64,000 nt of DNA, from positions 1,054,001 to 1,118,000 of the forward strand of contig CM114272.1 of the NCBI GenBank assembly GCA_050084515.1. Reading direction: 5' to 3'. Position 1 is the first letter of the stretch. Each line of letters begins with the position of its first letter. The stretch is from Blasia pusilla (lineage: Eukaryota; Marchantiophyta; Marchantiopsida; Blasiales). The notes below the pieces were generated by a model that made no database searches, had not been told where the DNA came from, and saw only the letters and a list, made by a program, of their open reading frames with translations. The translations under genes were made by a program, and so were the position numbers. Below are positions 11,113 to 21,139 of this stretch, one piece after another.

Positions 11113-11549
11113 TTAGAAAACTGAAAAATCAGTGGAATCATAAGTGCGGAACCAATCACTTTTTCCATCCAAGGTCTGGAAAAAATCTATCATTTGCCCC
11201 GGGGTGAATACAGTTCAAGCTCAAAGTAAAGGTTGAGAAAAAAATAAAAGTACAATCTAAAACCTCATTTTGCATCCTCAAAGTGGTTTGTTTAAAATAC
11301 TTCGCACTTCTTTGAGGGACAGAGGTGGTTGGTGGATTCCTACTCCTACCTCCGACTCTCTTAAAACTACCAAAGAACACATAATACATGTGCTTACAAG
11401 GGAAATACCTTTGCCACTTGTCTCTCTTTGGACAAAGTCATCACATGAACATGTGGGAAAGCAACAAATGTGCACCACATACACCCTGTGACACTTGAAT
11501 TTACAAAGTGTTGTTCTGACCCAATACATCCTTCCTATTCCATTGCCAC
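11113..11549. other. Left subterminal region of the transposon, no gene recognised
   Basis: Only short open frames. By position it should hold the 3' end of the minus-strand transposase transcript. No palindromes of the 27-bp family are present. Confidence 0.4.
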
Positions 11550-14500
11550 TCAAGACATCTTTCGTGGCGATGATCTCCATTTTTTCCTCCCGAGTGATGC
11601 AATTCGCTTTGCTCTCTTCACCGTTGGCCTGCACATTCTGTTTCTCTTCACCCCATTTCTAGACTCAAACAGAAATAATGGATTGAGATCATCCACCTTC
11701 TCCGGGTACATGTTGACATCAATCTTGGGTTGAATACGAAATGCGAAGGTCTCTGTAATGCGAATATGCTCCGAACTTCCCCCGTCTACGAGTCTGAAAC
11801 CGGCACTTGTAAGATTGTCCACTTCGTCTTGAGTGCAGTTCGTGCCTTCGGGGATGGGCCAAATCGTGGGGGTATTCCCGGGAGCTCCAATGGCAGCCGG
11901 ATAAGACTTCCGGAAAGCGCAAGATTCATTTGGGCAGAAGAAGTACTTCAATTGATCCCCGGTCCTCGTGAAACGATAAAAGGTTTTGAGTCCCCAAAAC
12001 CCAGGCAGAGGTCATCCAGTCCTTGTACAGTTCTTATTTAGGAAAGTGCCGTATGCTCTCCTAATGCCATCAGATCCTGCCCTGCAGGTGGGTCCACGTC
12101 CTGGGTTGCTCCGAGATATATGCCACTGTTTTAGGTTGCAATCCACCTCCATTACCGGAATCCCATATTGTTGAACGACCCGAGTGACAGGATGTTGCGA
12201 ACTTCCAGAAACGGAGGGCTTTTGAAATAAAACATTCACTGATTTTGGAGAAGTAACTCCATCACGGATTTGGGACGGGTCCGGGGTCCCCGAATATCTG
12301 GGCGGTGTAATTTCCTCATCCAAATCAATCACCGGATTCGTTCCTCGATCTTCGCCTCTTCACCGCTGAAGTCAAGATACTTATCTGGTCTCCACGAGTC
12401 TCGTTCGGACTGCTCTACCACCATCTGTATTGGACGTCTTGAAACCCGCCCACGAATATCCCCACCAATGTGTACGTCTTGCTCGAGTGGAGTTCCAGCT
12501 ACGCACCGGTTGAAGGCTTCGACATACAATTTTTCATCACGAGATCTCACGGCCACGACGACATAGAGCTCGTAGATCGACGGCCCTTTTCCTTTTGTTA
12601 TGCCTTTTGTGAGAAAGATATGGGATGCTGCAGACTGTAGCATTGCTCTTGCCTGGTCTTGTTGGCATGCCTCCACAAGTGAAATTCGTTGGCATGCTTG
12701 TGACGACCTCCAAGAGGAATGAACACTTTCTGCTCCACTTGTGTTGGGGCAGAGGGCATTTTCATGAACGTTCAACCGCAACGACGGCAATGTTAGAAGG
12801 GAAACGAAAATAACCCAGGAGTCAAAGAAATAAGCGACTGTCGAACCAGGACGGGTTGCAGGCCCGAGGCATCCCATGAACGACTCTGCGACCCGTCGGG
12901 TCCCGACGTGTTGTAACCTTAAACCCACCTATTGCAACCCGTCGGAATCCGACGGGTTGCAAGGCCGAGGCATCCCATGAACGACTCTGTGACCCGTCAG
13001 GTCCCGAATGGTTGCACACCCAGGACGACACAAAACATGTGGATGCAACCCGTCGGTTTCCGTCTGGTTGCACACTCGGGCAACCCGTCGCATCCGATAG
13101 CTTGCTTGGTCTCTTGGGGTTGAAATCCATATAATTCCCACGCTTCTCACCCTGAGCTACAACTTTACAAACAATTCTCAGTGTGAGCTTGACAAGACAA
13201 AATAGTGAACTCACCTGCCGCATGAAGTTTCCCCATTGTCTCATACGTACAGTCCACCAACTCAACCAAGAGCACAACTCTTTGTACTTCCCCTCAATCG
13301 CATGCTTCCTCCACCACCCATGAAGTTCTTCCTGGCAGTCCAAGGCCTGCTTCAAGGTTTTGCTGTCCTTGCAGCGTTGGAGTAGAGTGACATGCTCCGT
13401 CCTCTTATTCTCCTTGATGCAAGATTTGGTGTACCGGGTCACAGACTGTTGCCAATGGAAAGCATCCGACCTTTCCCTCTCAGGTTGAACCTCTCCACCC
13501 CAGAACACTTCCCGCATAGCAATCCACCCAGGTTGTGCATTGTCGGCCATGAACCCATAAATTTCCGGAGGTGGCCTTTTGTTTTCCTTCACCACCTCCA
13601 ATAAGAGTAACCAGCACATCTTCAAACTCCCAACGTCTTCTGCCTTTACTTCACAGACAAATATAGTTTTGAGTCCCTTCTCCACATGGTCATAAACGTG
13701 AGCACCCATCGTCAACCATCCGTTCAAAGACTCAGAGCAAATATCAAAGCTTACCCCGGCTCCGTAAAGATCTTCCCCTTCCTCATTCGATCTATAAGAT
13801 CGAGGCCACTCGACGGACCTGTGGTTGACATTTTGAAGACATAGGCCCTGGATCCCTCGCCTCCTTGGCCCATGAATTGCCATCTCTGAATGAATGGAAA
13901 CCTGGAGTTGGCCTTGATTCTGGCAATGGCATCCATTTCGGCCGTCTTTCCATCCGTAACTCAGATCGACGCAAACAAATTCTGAAGCATTCAGGATCAG
14001 CGAGAAATGCGAGATTTTCCCGAGTTGTTTCTCCTCAACCGCCGTGATCTCGCCCTGTCCAGGGATTCGAAGCAATTGTTCATAAATTTGTGATGTCGTT
14101 GTGAGCTTGATCACCCCGGGCTTTGAACCCGGAGAGTTTCTGAAGACCTCGGCTACTTTCTTCGCCACATCCTCCTTGATGTGTCTTTGAATTGCATCGG
14201 TCACAGGATGAGTGTGGGAGCCAACATGAACTGCCAGCCTTGTGTACTCTGACGTGGAGCCCAAGTCGTGGACAATGAAAAATATGTATGCAGGACACGC
14301 CCAACGCATGAAGGGCGATGCGACAATGAGGACATCGATGGCCTCCCGGCGTATTGTGGCACCCACCTCGTATGGAGTTCTGCATTCTTGGGGGAATTGC
14401 GACGTATTGACTTCGCCCGTTGCACTCTAGATACGGGCATGCTAGACTTCTACACTCCAAGGCTCCCACGCATTGGCGTCGGGAGACAATCCAAGGACCA

Positions 14501-14664
14501 TCTCGGGATGGAAGCACTGGTCCGTTGAAGCCTGCACCATCGATGACAATCGACTTTCTGTCCATACCCTTCAGCGCCCTCCATCCTTCTTTTGAGCAGA
14601 GCGGCAAGTGGAGGCAACTCAAAAATGCGATTACCATCGTGACGTGGGCGGCGGCTGTCGACAA
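11550..14664 (-). pseudogene. Mutator-like (MULE) transposase
   Basis: The longest piece (14,366-12,822) contains GWLTMGAHVYD, KTIFVCEVKAEDVGSLKMCW, then IYGFMADNAQPGWIAMREVF (about 13,550-13,500), ERSDAFHWQQSV (about 13,460) and SWWTVRMRQWGNFM (about 13,230). This spacing (a D..CEVKAED block, an ADNA block and an FHW block) resembles MULE catalytic domains of non-seed plants. A good splice donor, CAG/GTGAGT, ends the exon at 13,215; the palindrome-rich stretch below it (13,110-12,840) behaves as intron. Further 3' pieces are in frames at 12,928-12,329, 12,332-12,012 and 11,951-11,550, the last with a CPNESC zinc-binding pair. The 5' part above 14,366 is frameshifted. Decayed, so the present copy is unlikely to mobilise itself. 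Confidence 0.65.
12840..13110. repeat. Palindrome cluster 1 (transposase intron)
   Basis: About six full or half units of the 27-bp palindrome, for example around 12,938-12,962 (centre GGAATCC), plus a roughly 102-bp direct repeat beginning CCGAGGCATCCCATGAACGA at about 12,862 and 12,964. It lies just downstream, on the minus strand, of the CAG/GTGAGT donor. Confidence 0.75.
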
Positions 14665-15404
14665 GAATATGCTTGAACATTTTCAAGGGCGAGACGAAAG
14701 CAAACTATTGCACGATACTCGCAAGAGAACGAGTAGGCGGACACAGGCCCGATTGGTGTCCAACAGATCCACGAGGTTGATAACATCCAAATCTCTTCGG
14801 GAAGAACAACATTGTTACGAGTGTGCGGTTGGAGTCGGCCGGATCTGCGCGGCTTGGAGTTGCAAACGAGAGCTCGGAGCACTAGGAAATTCTAGACCGT
14901 CTACTTGGGAAACAGATTTAATTGGGGCGGGCCGTAAACTCTGTATTGACCATTTGCGATGTAGGAGATTCCATACTTTACGGTCTGAGGTCACCTGGCT
15001 GGACCGTCTCACCTATTATGTCTTCCGTACCTTCCACCCTAACATCTTTGGATACAAAGATGGTTCCAATTTGAAGAAGAAATCGAAGCAGATAAAAATT
15101 TTCATCCATGCTACAAAAGACTCACGAGCTTGGGGTCGAATGATTTTGATTGAGGAAGGGCATGATGAGCGCCACAAGTGAGCTTAACATAATTATCCAT
15201 TCCAAGAAGATTCCTACGGAGGAGACGAGAATGAGAATGAGAATGAGAATGAGAATGAGAATATTTAATTTATAGTGAATAGAAATAGATTCTCTCGATG
15301 ATTTTTCTTGACAAGATGAATTCGGTGGGGAGATTATCGACACAATGGATCCATTCGTAACACATTCAATTGTGTTGCAATATGTTACCGGATTTGGGAA
15401 GCAG
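14665..15404. other. Region between the two transposon genes; nothing recognised
   Basis: Open frames exist on both strands (longest plus frame to 15,181) but none shows a domain I know. By position this holds the 5' flank of the minus-strand transposase. A hexanucleotide microsatellite (GAATGA)n lies at about 15,227-15,262. Confidence 0.4.
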
Positions 15405-16100
15405 AGGGTTGCGCATCACTTGGAACCCGTCGGAGTCCTGGTAACTCAGAAATTACCCGAAGCTTACCGAAGCCTGCAACCCGTCGGCATCGGACGGGTT
15501 GCACGCTTCTGCTAAACATTGTCGAAGCGAGCAACCCGTCGCTCTCCGACAACTTGCTGGGATACCGCTCCTTCTTGCTCGAAGATGCCGGAGGCGTGCA
15601 AACCGTCTGTTCCCGGCGAGGCGTGCAACCCGTCGCCGTCCATCGGGTTGCGCAAGGGCGTCGCCTTGTGGTGCAGCCAGCCAGACTCCGACGACTTGCA
15701 CGGGAAGCCATCGTTCCTAACCCTTTATAAGGGAAGCGTGCAACCCAACAGTCTCCGAGGGATTTCCCAAAATGCGTCCCGTTCCCGTCCCAAACACGGC
15801 GGAGGCGCGCAACATGTTGGTCTCCGACGGCTTGCGCGGGTACCTCGCGTTGTTTTCCGAAGACGACGGAGGCGCTCAACCCGTCGGTCTCCGACGAGTT
15901 GCTCGCGCACGTGACGACGTTCACAGGATGGCGGAGGCACGCAACATGTCGGTCTCCGACGGGTTGCGCGCTTACGTCGCGTTCTTTTCCGAAGACGACG
16001 GAGGCACTCAAACCGTCCGGCTCCGACGGGTTGCTCGCGCACGTGGCGACATACCCAGGATGGCGGAGCCGCGCAACCCGTCGGACTCCGACGGGTTGCG
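15405..16100. repeat. Palindrome cluster 2, upstream of the plus-strand gene, with a 132-bp tandem repeat
   Basis: More than ten palindromes or half-palindromes. A perfect 27-bp unit, half-site GCAACCCGTCGGA around a central C, is at 16,073-16,099. From 15,801 the cluster becomes a tandem repeat of period 132 bp (units start at 15,801, 15,933 and 16,065), each carrying two palindromes. It ends about 90 bp before the TATA box. Confidence 0.85.
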
Positions 16101-16188
16101 ATTTTTCACGTCCGGACTTCCGTAACATTCGGCACGTCGCCGTCGAAAGGACGACAGGACCCAACGGTCAGCCCAACGGTTAGAAAAG

Positions 16189-16197
16189 TATAAATAG
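16189..16197 (+). promoter_or_regulatory. TATA box of the transposon's plus-strand gene
   Basis: TATAAATAG, a strong plant-type TATA box in a GC-rich context. The expected transcription start is about 30 bp downstream (near 16,220), before a CT-rich leader (TTCATTCCTCACTCCTCAC). Confidence 0.7.
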
Positions 16198-16439
16198 GGC
16201 AGAAGTCGCTCATTTCCGGTTTCTCATTTCGCAATCTTCATTCCTCACTCCTCACTCTCCCGCGCAGCACCTGATCAGATACGAAGGGGCATTTCACGCG
16301 GCGACACATCTCGAGTCGATAGGACAGAACGAGAGCGAGACGGTTTGACCGAGCGATATCGGGACGATTCGAGCTAACCACCAAGGCGAGACGAGCTCCC
16401 ATCTCGACATCAGCAAGGCGACTGACCAAGGGATTCGTC

Positions 16440-17111
16440 GTGGACATAGGCGGAGGCATTTCCGGCAAAAATGACGAGAAAAAAACACAAGCCAACAAGT
16501 CCGGGAGCTTCACTCCCAAGTCCATTAGGACTCCTGCGTCAGCTTCTCCTACGCCTCGTTCGGCGAATGAAATTAGGCAGCAGGAAATCGAGGAGCGGGA
16601 AAGGGAAGCGGAGATGCACAACCAAGTGCTTCTGGCAAGACGTGTTCAAGCGGCGCTAGATAAAAAGAATGAAGAGGCCGAGACGTCGCAGGATCGCTGA
16701 CGAAAAGAGAGAAAAGAAGCGTCTGGACGCGTCGGTGAGGAGGGCGGAATTGGCTAAAGCGAGGCGGGAAAAAGCGATAGCCATTGACAATAGCCCAGCC
16801 CGTCCAACCGCAAGTGTTGAGATGCGGGAAATGTCCCCCACGAAGTCCGAGGACACAATCAACATAGTGGAAACAACACCAGTTCAACTCGATGACGACG
16901 AGGTCATGAGGACCGCCAGCCTGGAGATGGTGGACATGGCGGAAGAAGCCAGAGAGCGGTCATTCTCGACTCCAAGCCCGGCGGAGGACATCGACCTCTA
17001 TTGGATCGACGAGTTCCCGTCGATTTGCGGCCCCTGTCTCGCACAAGTTAGTTGGTCAAGAAACCGACTCCATTTTCGGCGGGTAAGAGAGGTTCGGTTT
17101 TTAATTATGTG
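16440..17111 (+). pseudogene. Transposon gene 2, N-terminal coiled-coil module
   Basis: First part of the TATA-led gene. A Ser/Thr/Pro-rich start (GSFTPKSIRTPASASPTPRS, about 16,501-16,560) leads into charged helices (EIRQQEIEEREREAEMHN, then after a frame change ADEKREKKRLDASVRR and AELAKARREKAIAID), so a coiled coil is likely. A further acidic stretch follows to about 17,031. The break near 16,700 is a frameshift or an unrecognised splice. A plausible intron, GTAAGAG..GTGTAG, spans about 17,083-17,140. The true start codon is uncertain; the first ATG after the predicted cap site, at 16,471, is in another frame. Confidence 0.5.
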
Positions 17112-17140
17112 AATTGCAATTCATTGGGATTTCGGTGTAG

Positions 17141-17640
17141 CTTATTCCTCTTGTCCCGGTTCGACGGGTGGTAAAGCAGATGGCACTCATGGAGGGCCAC
17201 AACGCCCGAGGATTCCACTCTGCCGATTGTGGACAATGGAATACGTCCAAATCTGATCCGACGAGGACATCGCAAAGCTAAAACAATCGGCGGCGACAAC
17301 ATCCTACGTGGACAGTTTTCCTCCCTTCTATGTTCAGCCTTACGACGAGCATGGAACCCAAGCTCTGCTTACCGAGGAGGACTTGGAAAATCTCCACACA
17401 TTCTAGAGGATGCGAGACCAAGACTTCAGAAGGCAAGTTGAGGGCACGGAATTCAGCTGGATGAGGAATATGCATTTCTTCATCTGGGATGGAAATCACA
17501 GGTTCATGGCGTGGACCAAGTTTGCGGAGGAGCGCCCCAAATCATTGGAGGCACATTTCTACGTGAAGGCAGTGGTCCTTCACCCATACCCTCATCACAT
17601 GGCGACGGTGGAGATGGCAATGCATGCCATGAACACATAA
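17141..17640 (+). pseudogene. Transposon gene 2, ParB-like domain
   Basis: Sequence from about 17,141 (IPLVPVRRVVKQMALMEG) through FYVQPYDEHGTQALLTEEDL (about 17,328) to FSWMRNMHFFIWDGNHRFMA (about 17,452-17,511). The DGNHR block with a following Trp and a preceding hydrophobic strand is the signature of ParB/sulfiredoxin-fold nucleotide-binding domains. In prokaryotic and phage proteins such a domain often sits N-terminal to an amino-methyltransferase, as here. Frame changes near 17,280 and a stop at 17,404 interrupt it. The domain call rests mainly on the DGNHR block and on the methyltransferase downstream. Confidence 0.55.
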
Positions 17641-17654
17641 GTATCTTTAACACT

Positions 17655-18150
17655 TTCGCAACTCGTCGGACTCCGACGAGTTGCTCGATTGATGAATGGG
17701 TTAGGTTTGTTTAGGCAAAAAGCAACTCGTTGGACTCCGACGGGTTGCTAGATTGCACGGTTTTCCGAATGTCTTTTTAAGATTGACACTCGTCGGACTC
17801 TGACGACTTGTTTGATGGAACATAGATTTAACTAGTTTTTGGCCCAAAGCAAACCGTCGGAGTCCGACGGGTTGCTCGACAGGCCGCCTTGTGAGGTGGT
17901 TTTGGGCCAACAACTAGTTAAATCTATGTTCAATCATACAAGTCGTCGGAGTCCGACGAGTTGCAATCTTAAAAAAACATCCGAAAAAGCGTGCAGTCCA
18001 GCAACCCGTCGGAGTCCGACAAGTTGCTTACCTGGCATTAGCAAATCTGAATGCAACCCGTCGGACTCCGACGGGTTGCATCATTTAGCTTGTTGCTAGA
18101 ATCCGACTGAAGCCGTGGACGACCCGTCGGACTCCGACGGGTTGCAGGAA
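17655..18150. repeat. Palindrome cluster 3 in a large foldback (intron of transposon gene 2)
   Basis: Eight units at about 17,658-17,684, 17,722-17,748, 17,785-17,811, 17,849-17,875, 17,938-17,964, 18,001-18,027, 18,053-18,079 and 18,120-18,146. The first and seventh are perfect palindromes. All eight have an A-N-T centre (GANTC). The sequence between units is also mirrored: GAACATAGATTTAACTAG (about 17,818) pairs with CTAGTTAAATCTATGTTC (about 17,914), so about 17,735-18,015 folds back on itself with one palindrome at the tip. Confidence 0.88.
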
Positions 18151-18179
18151 CCCATGTAATTTCCTGACGGGTTGAGTTT

Positions 18180-19770
18180 GGATGTGCAGGATTGTATCGG
18201 AGGGGAATGTTACCCACCATTGGATCCAGGACTGCGATCGGGTGAGGAAGGTGCTTACGACGCACCCGGGAGAGTACATGGGGTTCTTGGGCGATGCCCT
18301 CGTCAATCAGATGCTTGCAAAGGGTGCTCAAATTAAGAAGAAAACTTGGGCAAACAAGTTTATTTCTCAAGATGCAGCCGTAACCATCCTTTGCTGGTCG
18401 AAGATACAGGCCGCGAAGAAAAGCGCTGCACTGGAGCTGGAGCGGAGGGAGAAGGTATCTGCATCCGAGCGCCAAATTCATCAAGCCTGTCAGACACTGC
18501 AACAAAATACACGGCGAGCAAGATGCAGCGATACATCAAGATTCTCAACCCCGAACTTGGTCCGAGTTCTACAAGGAGCTCAAGGCGATTATCAAGCGTC
18601 GCCGAAGAGGGATGAAGATCCGCATGGTCGGATTGGGAGAAATTGTCATTTGGATCGCGTGCATCGTTTTGGCGTTATCCGGGATTAGCGATTCAGAGGA
18701 TACGACTGATGAAAATCAGTCTCGAGGGCTTAGAGGCCCAGAAGAGGGCGGCACACCATCCTCCAGGTGTGTCCGATCCAGTGATCTCGCATTGGCTATG
18801 CGAATGGTCGTTCTGGGACGCATTGCGGGTAATCGGGAAGTCCGTGCTAGACGGTCTGCAAGCGGAGCTCAGAAGATTAGAGCCCATTCCGCCGGAAGCA
18901 AACCTTGAAAGTTCTGGAGATTACGAGGTTTGGCTCGACGACATCCGGGACAAGCCAACCAAGAACCCTGGATTCAAGACCATGTTCAAGGTTTGCGTCC
19001 TCGCTCAGGTAGAGCTTGACGAAGAAGTAGAGGGTAACAAATGGGATCAAGCGAAGAAGAAGCGAGATCTACAGGAGCAGACGGCCGATAATGTTCGACT
19101 AAAAGCTGCCCAACGGATGGTATTCAAGTACCTCGTCCAGTGTGAGAACGCAGGTACATGGGGAAAATTGCCAGTAGCCTTGAAATTGTGGGCTTCGCCG
19201 CCGGATGCAGAGACATTCTCCATGTACGACGTGGAGATGGGTCAGCACATGTCGGAATGGGAGGTGGAGAATTGCCCCATTTGCCTCGACTTCAACGACC
19301 CTGAAGACATCGCGGATAAGGACTTACGAGTGCTTCATGATGCAGTGGCCTCAGGACAAGACGACATCCCCAATTTCGTCGGCCACCAAGACTTCTTCAG
19401 AGGAGATGCAGTAAGAGCAGCCCACGAGACATGAGTTGGCTTCCAAGGTCCCGGACAGCCAAAGACAAATCAAAGCTGGTCTCAAAGGCAAGGCGAGGGG
19501 AGGGAAAAATTCAGAGGCCGAGACTTCCCAAAGAGAGCCTGAAGATGAGAGGCCAGAGGCGGAATCGTCCGGACGAGCGGGAAGAGAGGGTCGGACCAGG
19601 TCCTCGGCGAAGAAAACCCCACGAGAATCCGAGGTCATCGAAACCCGACAAGCCGTCCCAGACTAGAGAGAAGCGGAAGCGAGAGGTGCCGGGTTGTCCC
19701 AAGGAGAATACAGCCCATCATCCTTGGGAAGACAGAGACAAACAACGACCGGACAAGCATCCTCCTTGAT
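18180..19770 (+). pseudogene. Transposon gene 2, middle helical region
   Basis: After a possible splice acceptor (GATGTGCAG, about 18,189) an open stretch begins HHWIQDCDRVRKVLTTHPGE and runs through AQIKKKTWANKFISQDAAVT. The longest frame (18,643-19,434) gives SHWLCEWSFWDALRVIGKSV, KKKRDLQEQTADNVRLKAAQ and a lone NCPICLDF. From 19,435 it turns into a very basic, low-complexity tail of Arg, Glu, Ser and Lys to about 19,770. I do not recognise a family. By position it links the ParB-like and methyltransferase modules. Confidence 0.45.
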
Positions 19771-19849
19771 TCACCTCTTTACTAGATGAGCCGAACGACT
19801 TGATTCTCAAGCGCCGACAACCGCCATCGAAAAATTGACAACGCGGGAA

Positions 19850-20120
19850 GGAAGCTCCAACGAAATGGGCACGCGTGGACGGTGAATGGAGTGGTGGAAG
19901 AGGTTGCGGTGGATCTCTTGATCGCCGATCTGCCCTCGGGGTTGCGACTTTGGGGCAAAAATCCGCGGACGAGGTACTGAGTGGAATGCCGCTCACTTAT
20001 GACCAGATTGCACTTTTGTTCTCCTTTGCACGCCTATCCGAGTGACAGGGTCGCTTGGTGTTGATGGAGGGAGCGAGGACGAGCTCTTCAACCTCGGTCG
20101 TCAAGAGGTCGCTAAAGTGG
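19850..20120 (+). pseudogene. Transposon gene 2, amino-methyltransferase catalytic (motif IV) segment
   Basis: VDLLIADLPSGLRLW at 19,909-19,953 corresponds to the motif IV strand and loop of N6-adenine/N4-cytosine methyltransferases, normally (D/N)PP(Y/F); here it reads DLPSG, so the key aromatic is lost. In another frame, LTYDQIALLFSFARLSE (19,992-20,042) and, after one TGA, QGRLVLMEG (about 20,046-20,072) match the helix and strand that follow motif IV in these enzymes. The stop and frame change show decay. Confidence 0.55.
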
Positions 20121-20269
20121 AGGACGGCACAATCATGGATCATAAAAACGAGTACCCACTCCGATCCGCAACGCAGTCGATTCGGGTAAGGCTATATTCT
20201 GCACAATAATTTCAATTATCTTATAATGATGTGTAGAATGAGAGTCAGTCTGGGTTTTTTTTGTCCATG

Positions 20270-20560
20270 AGCAACCCGTTGGAAGGCGACGGGTTGTTGG
20301 CTTAGAGCAGCCCATGCTCGGTGAGAGCAAACCGTCGGTTTCCGACGGGTTGCAGTTGATTTTGGTTTTTGGATGCAACCCGTCTAATAGCGACGGGTTG
20401 CTCTCAGGCGAGCATGGGCTGGTCTAGGCCAGCAACCGGTCGCCTTCCGACGGGTTGCATCCGAAAACCAAAATCAACTTGGAAAACCCAAAAGCAACTG
20501 CAACCCGTCGGGTTCCGGACGGGTGGGTCCGGGACAAAACAACCCGTCGGACTCCGCGAG
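20270..20560. repeat. Palindrome cluster 4 (intron of transposon gene 2)
   Basis: Six or seven 27-bp palindrome-like units inside a larger inverted repeat: CCCATGCTCGGTGAGAG (about 20,308) pairs with CTCTCAGGCGAGCATGGG (about 20,400), and GTTGATTTTGGTTTTTGGAT pairs with a copy at about 20,458-20,479. It lies between the two methyltransferase segments, before the acceptor ATTTACAG at about 20,636. Confidence 0.82.
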
Positions 20561-20636
20561 TTGATCCAAAGTCGTTATTGAAAATCTTCTCAAGGCGACT
20601 TCTTTAGTTTCGACATTGTTTCGTGCTGATTTACAG

Positions 20637-21139
20637 ATGGACCACTCCTACGTGTACTACTTCGTTCGGCCCGAGCACAATTTCCAGTGTTCAAGATCCG
20701 GATCCTGTGGATCCATGCTCAGATGGGTACAGCTTAGATAGTTTGTACAATTCTCCCCCGGGAATTTACATGCAAGACAGTACCCCGCTTTTGGGAGGAA
20801 GGGAAAAGTCGCCAGCCCTGATGCAAACGCTCATCGAGCTCTGCTCAAGGCCGGGTGACTTGGTGTTCGACTTAGTGGGCCTTTCAGGGGCGAGTATCAG
20901 AGGCGCCTGGCAGAGTGGCAGAACATTCTCGCCTCGAGGAAGGCAGAATCGCTTTGACCTTTGCAAGGAGGCAAAGGCAGAATACGAAAGGCTCGTTAGG
21001 CGTACAACTCTCCACCAAAGCCGAGCTCGGTTCAGAGCCACCCTTGGTAGTGACTCCATCGTCACTTCCAACGATTCCCAAAATCGGGAGGGCAAGGCCG
21101 AAAGTGATTTTGCAAGAGCTCTCGGACGATGACGAGTGA
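20637..21139 (+). pseudogene. Transposon gene 2, amino-methyltransferase AdoMet-binding (motif I) segment and C-terminus
   Basis: After the acceptor near 20,636 comes YVYYFVRPEHNFQCSRSG in one frame, then LLGGREKSPALMQTLIELCS (about 20,788-20,847) and RPGDLVFDLVGLSGAS. This is the pattern (E)KP..LM..LI...S.PGD.V.D...GSG.. that forms motifs X and I of beta-class amino-methyltransferases. Motif I is degenerate (DLVGLSG instead of DPFxGSG). The order, motif IV then motif I, defines the beta class (as in CcrM). In a third frame the end reads ARPKVILQELSDDDE, an acidic C-terminus stopping at 21,139. Base and target are unknown. Confidence 0.62.

Noticed and set aside
14420-15181. Plus-strand frame of 253 codons between the transposon genes
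   Set aside because: Its first third is antisense to the transposase and the rest shows no domain or codon signal; not called as a gene.
15385-16164. Long minus-strand frame with repeated QPVG-RRVA and similar peptides, and its plus-strand partner
   Set aside because: All translate the 27-bp palindrome; the peptides repeat only because the DNA does. The same holds for frames at 12,822-13,150, 17,701-18,505 and 20,133-20,581.
17655-18150. CRISPR-like array (palindromic repeats with spacers)
   Set aside because: Spacing is irregular, the spacers are mirror images of one another, no cas genes are present, and the context is a eukaryotic transposon intron.
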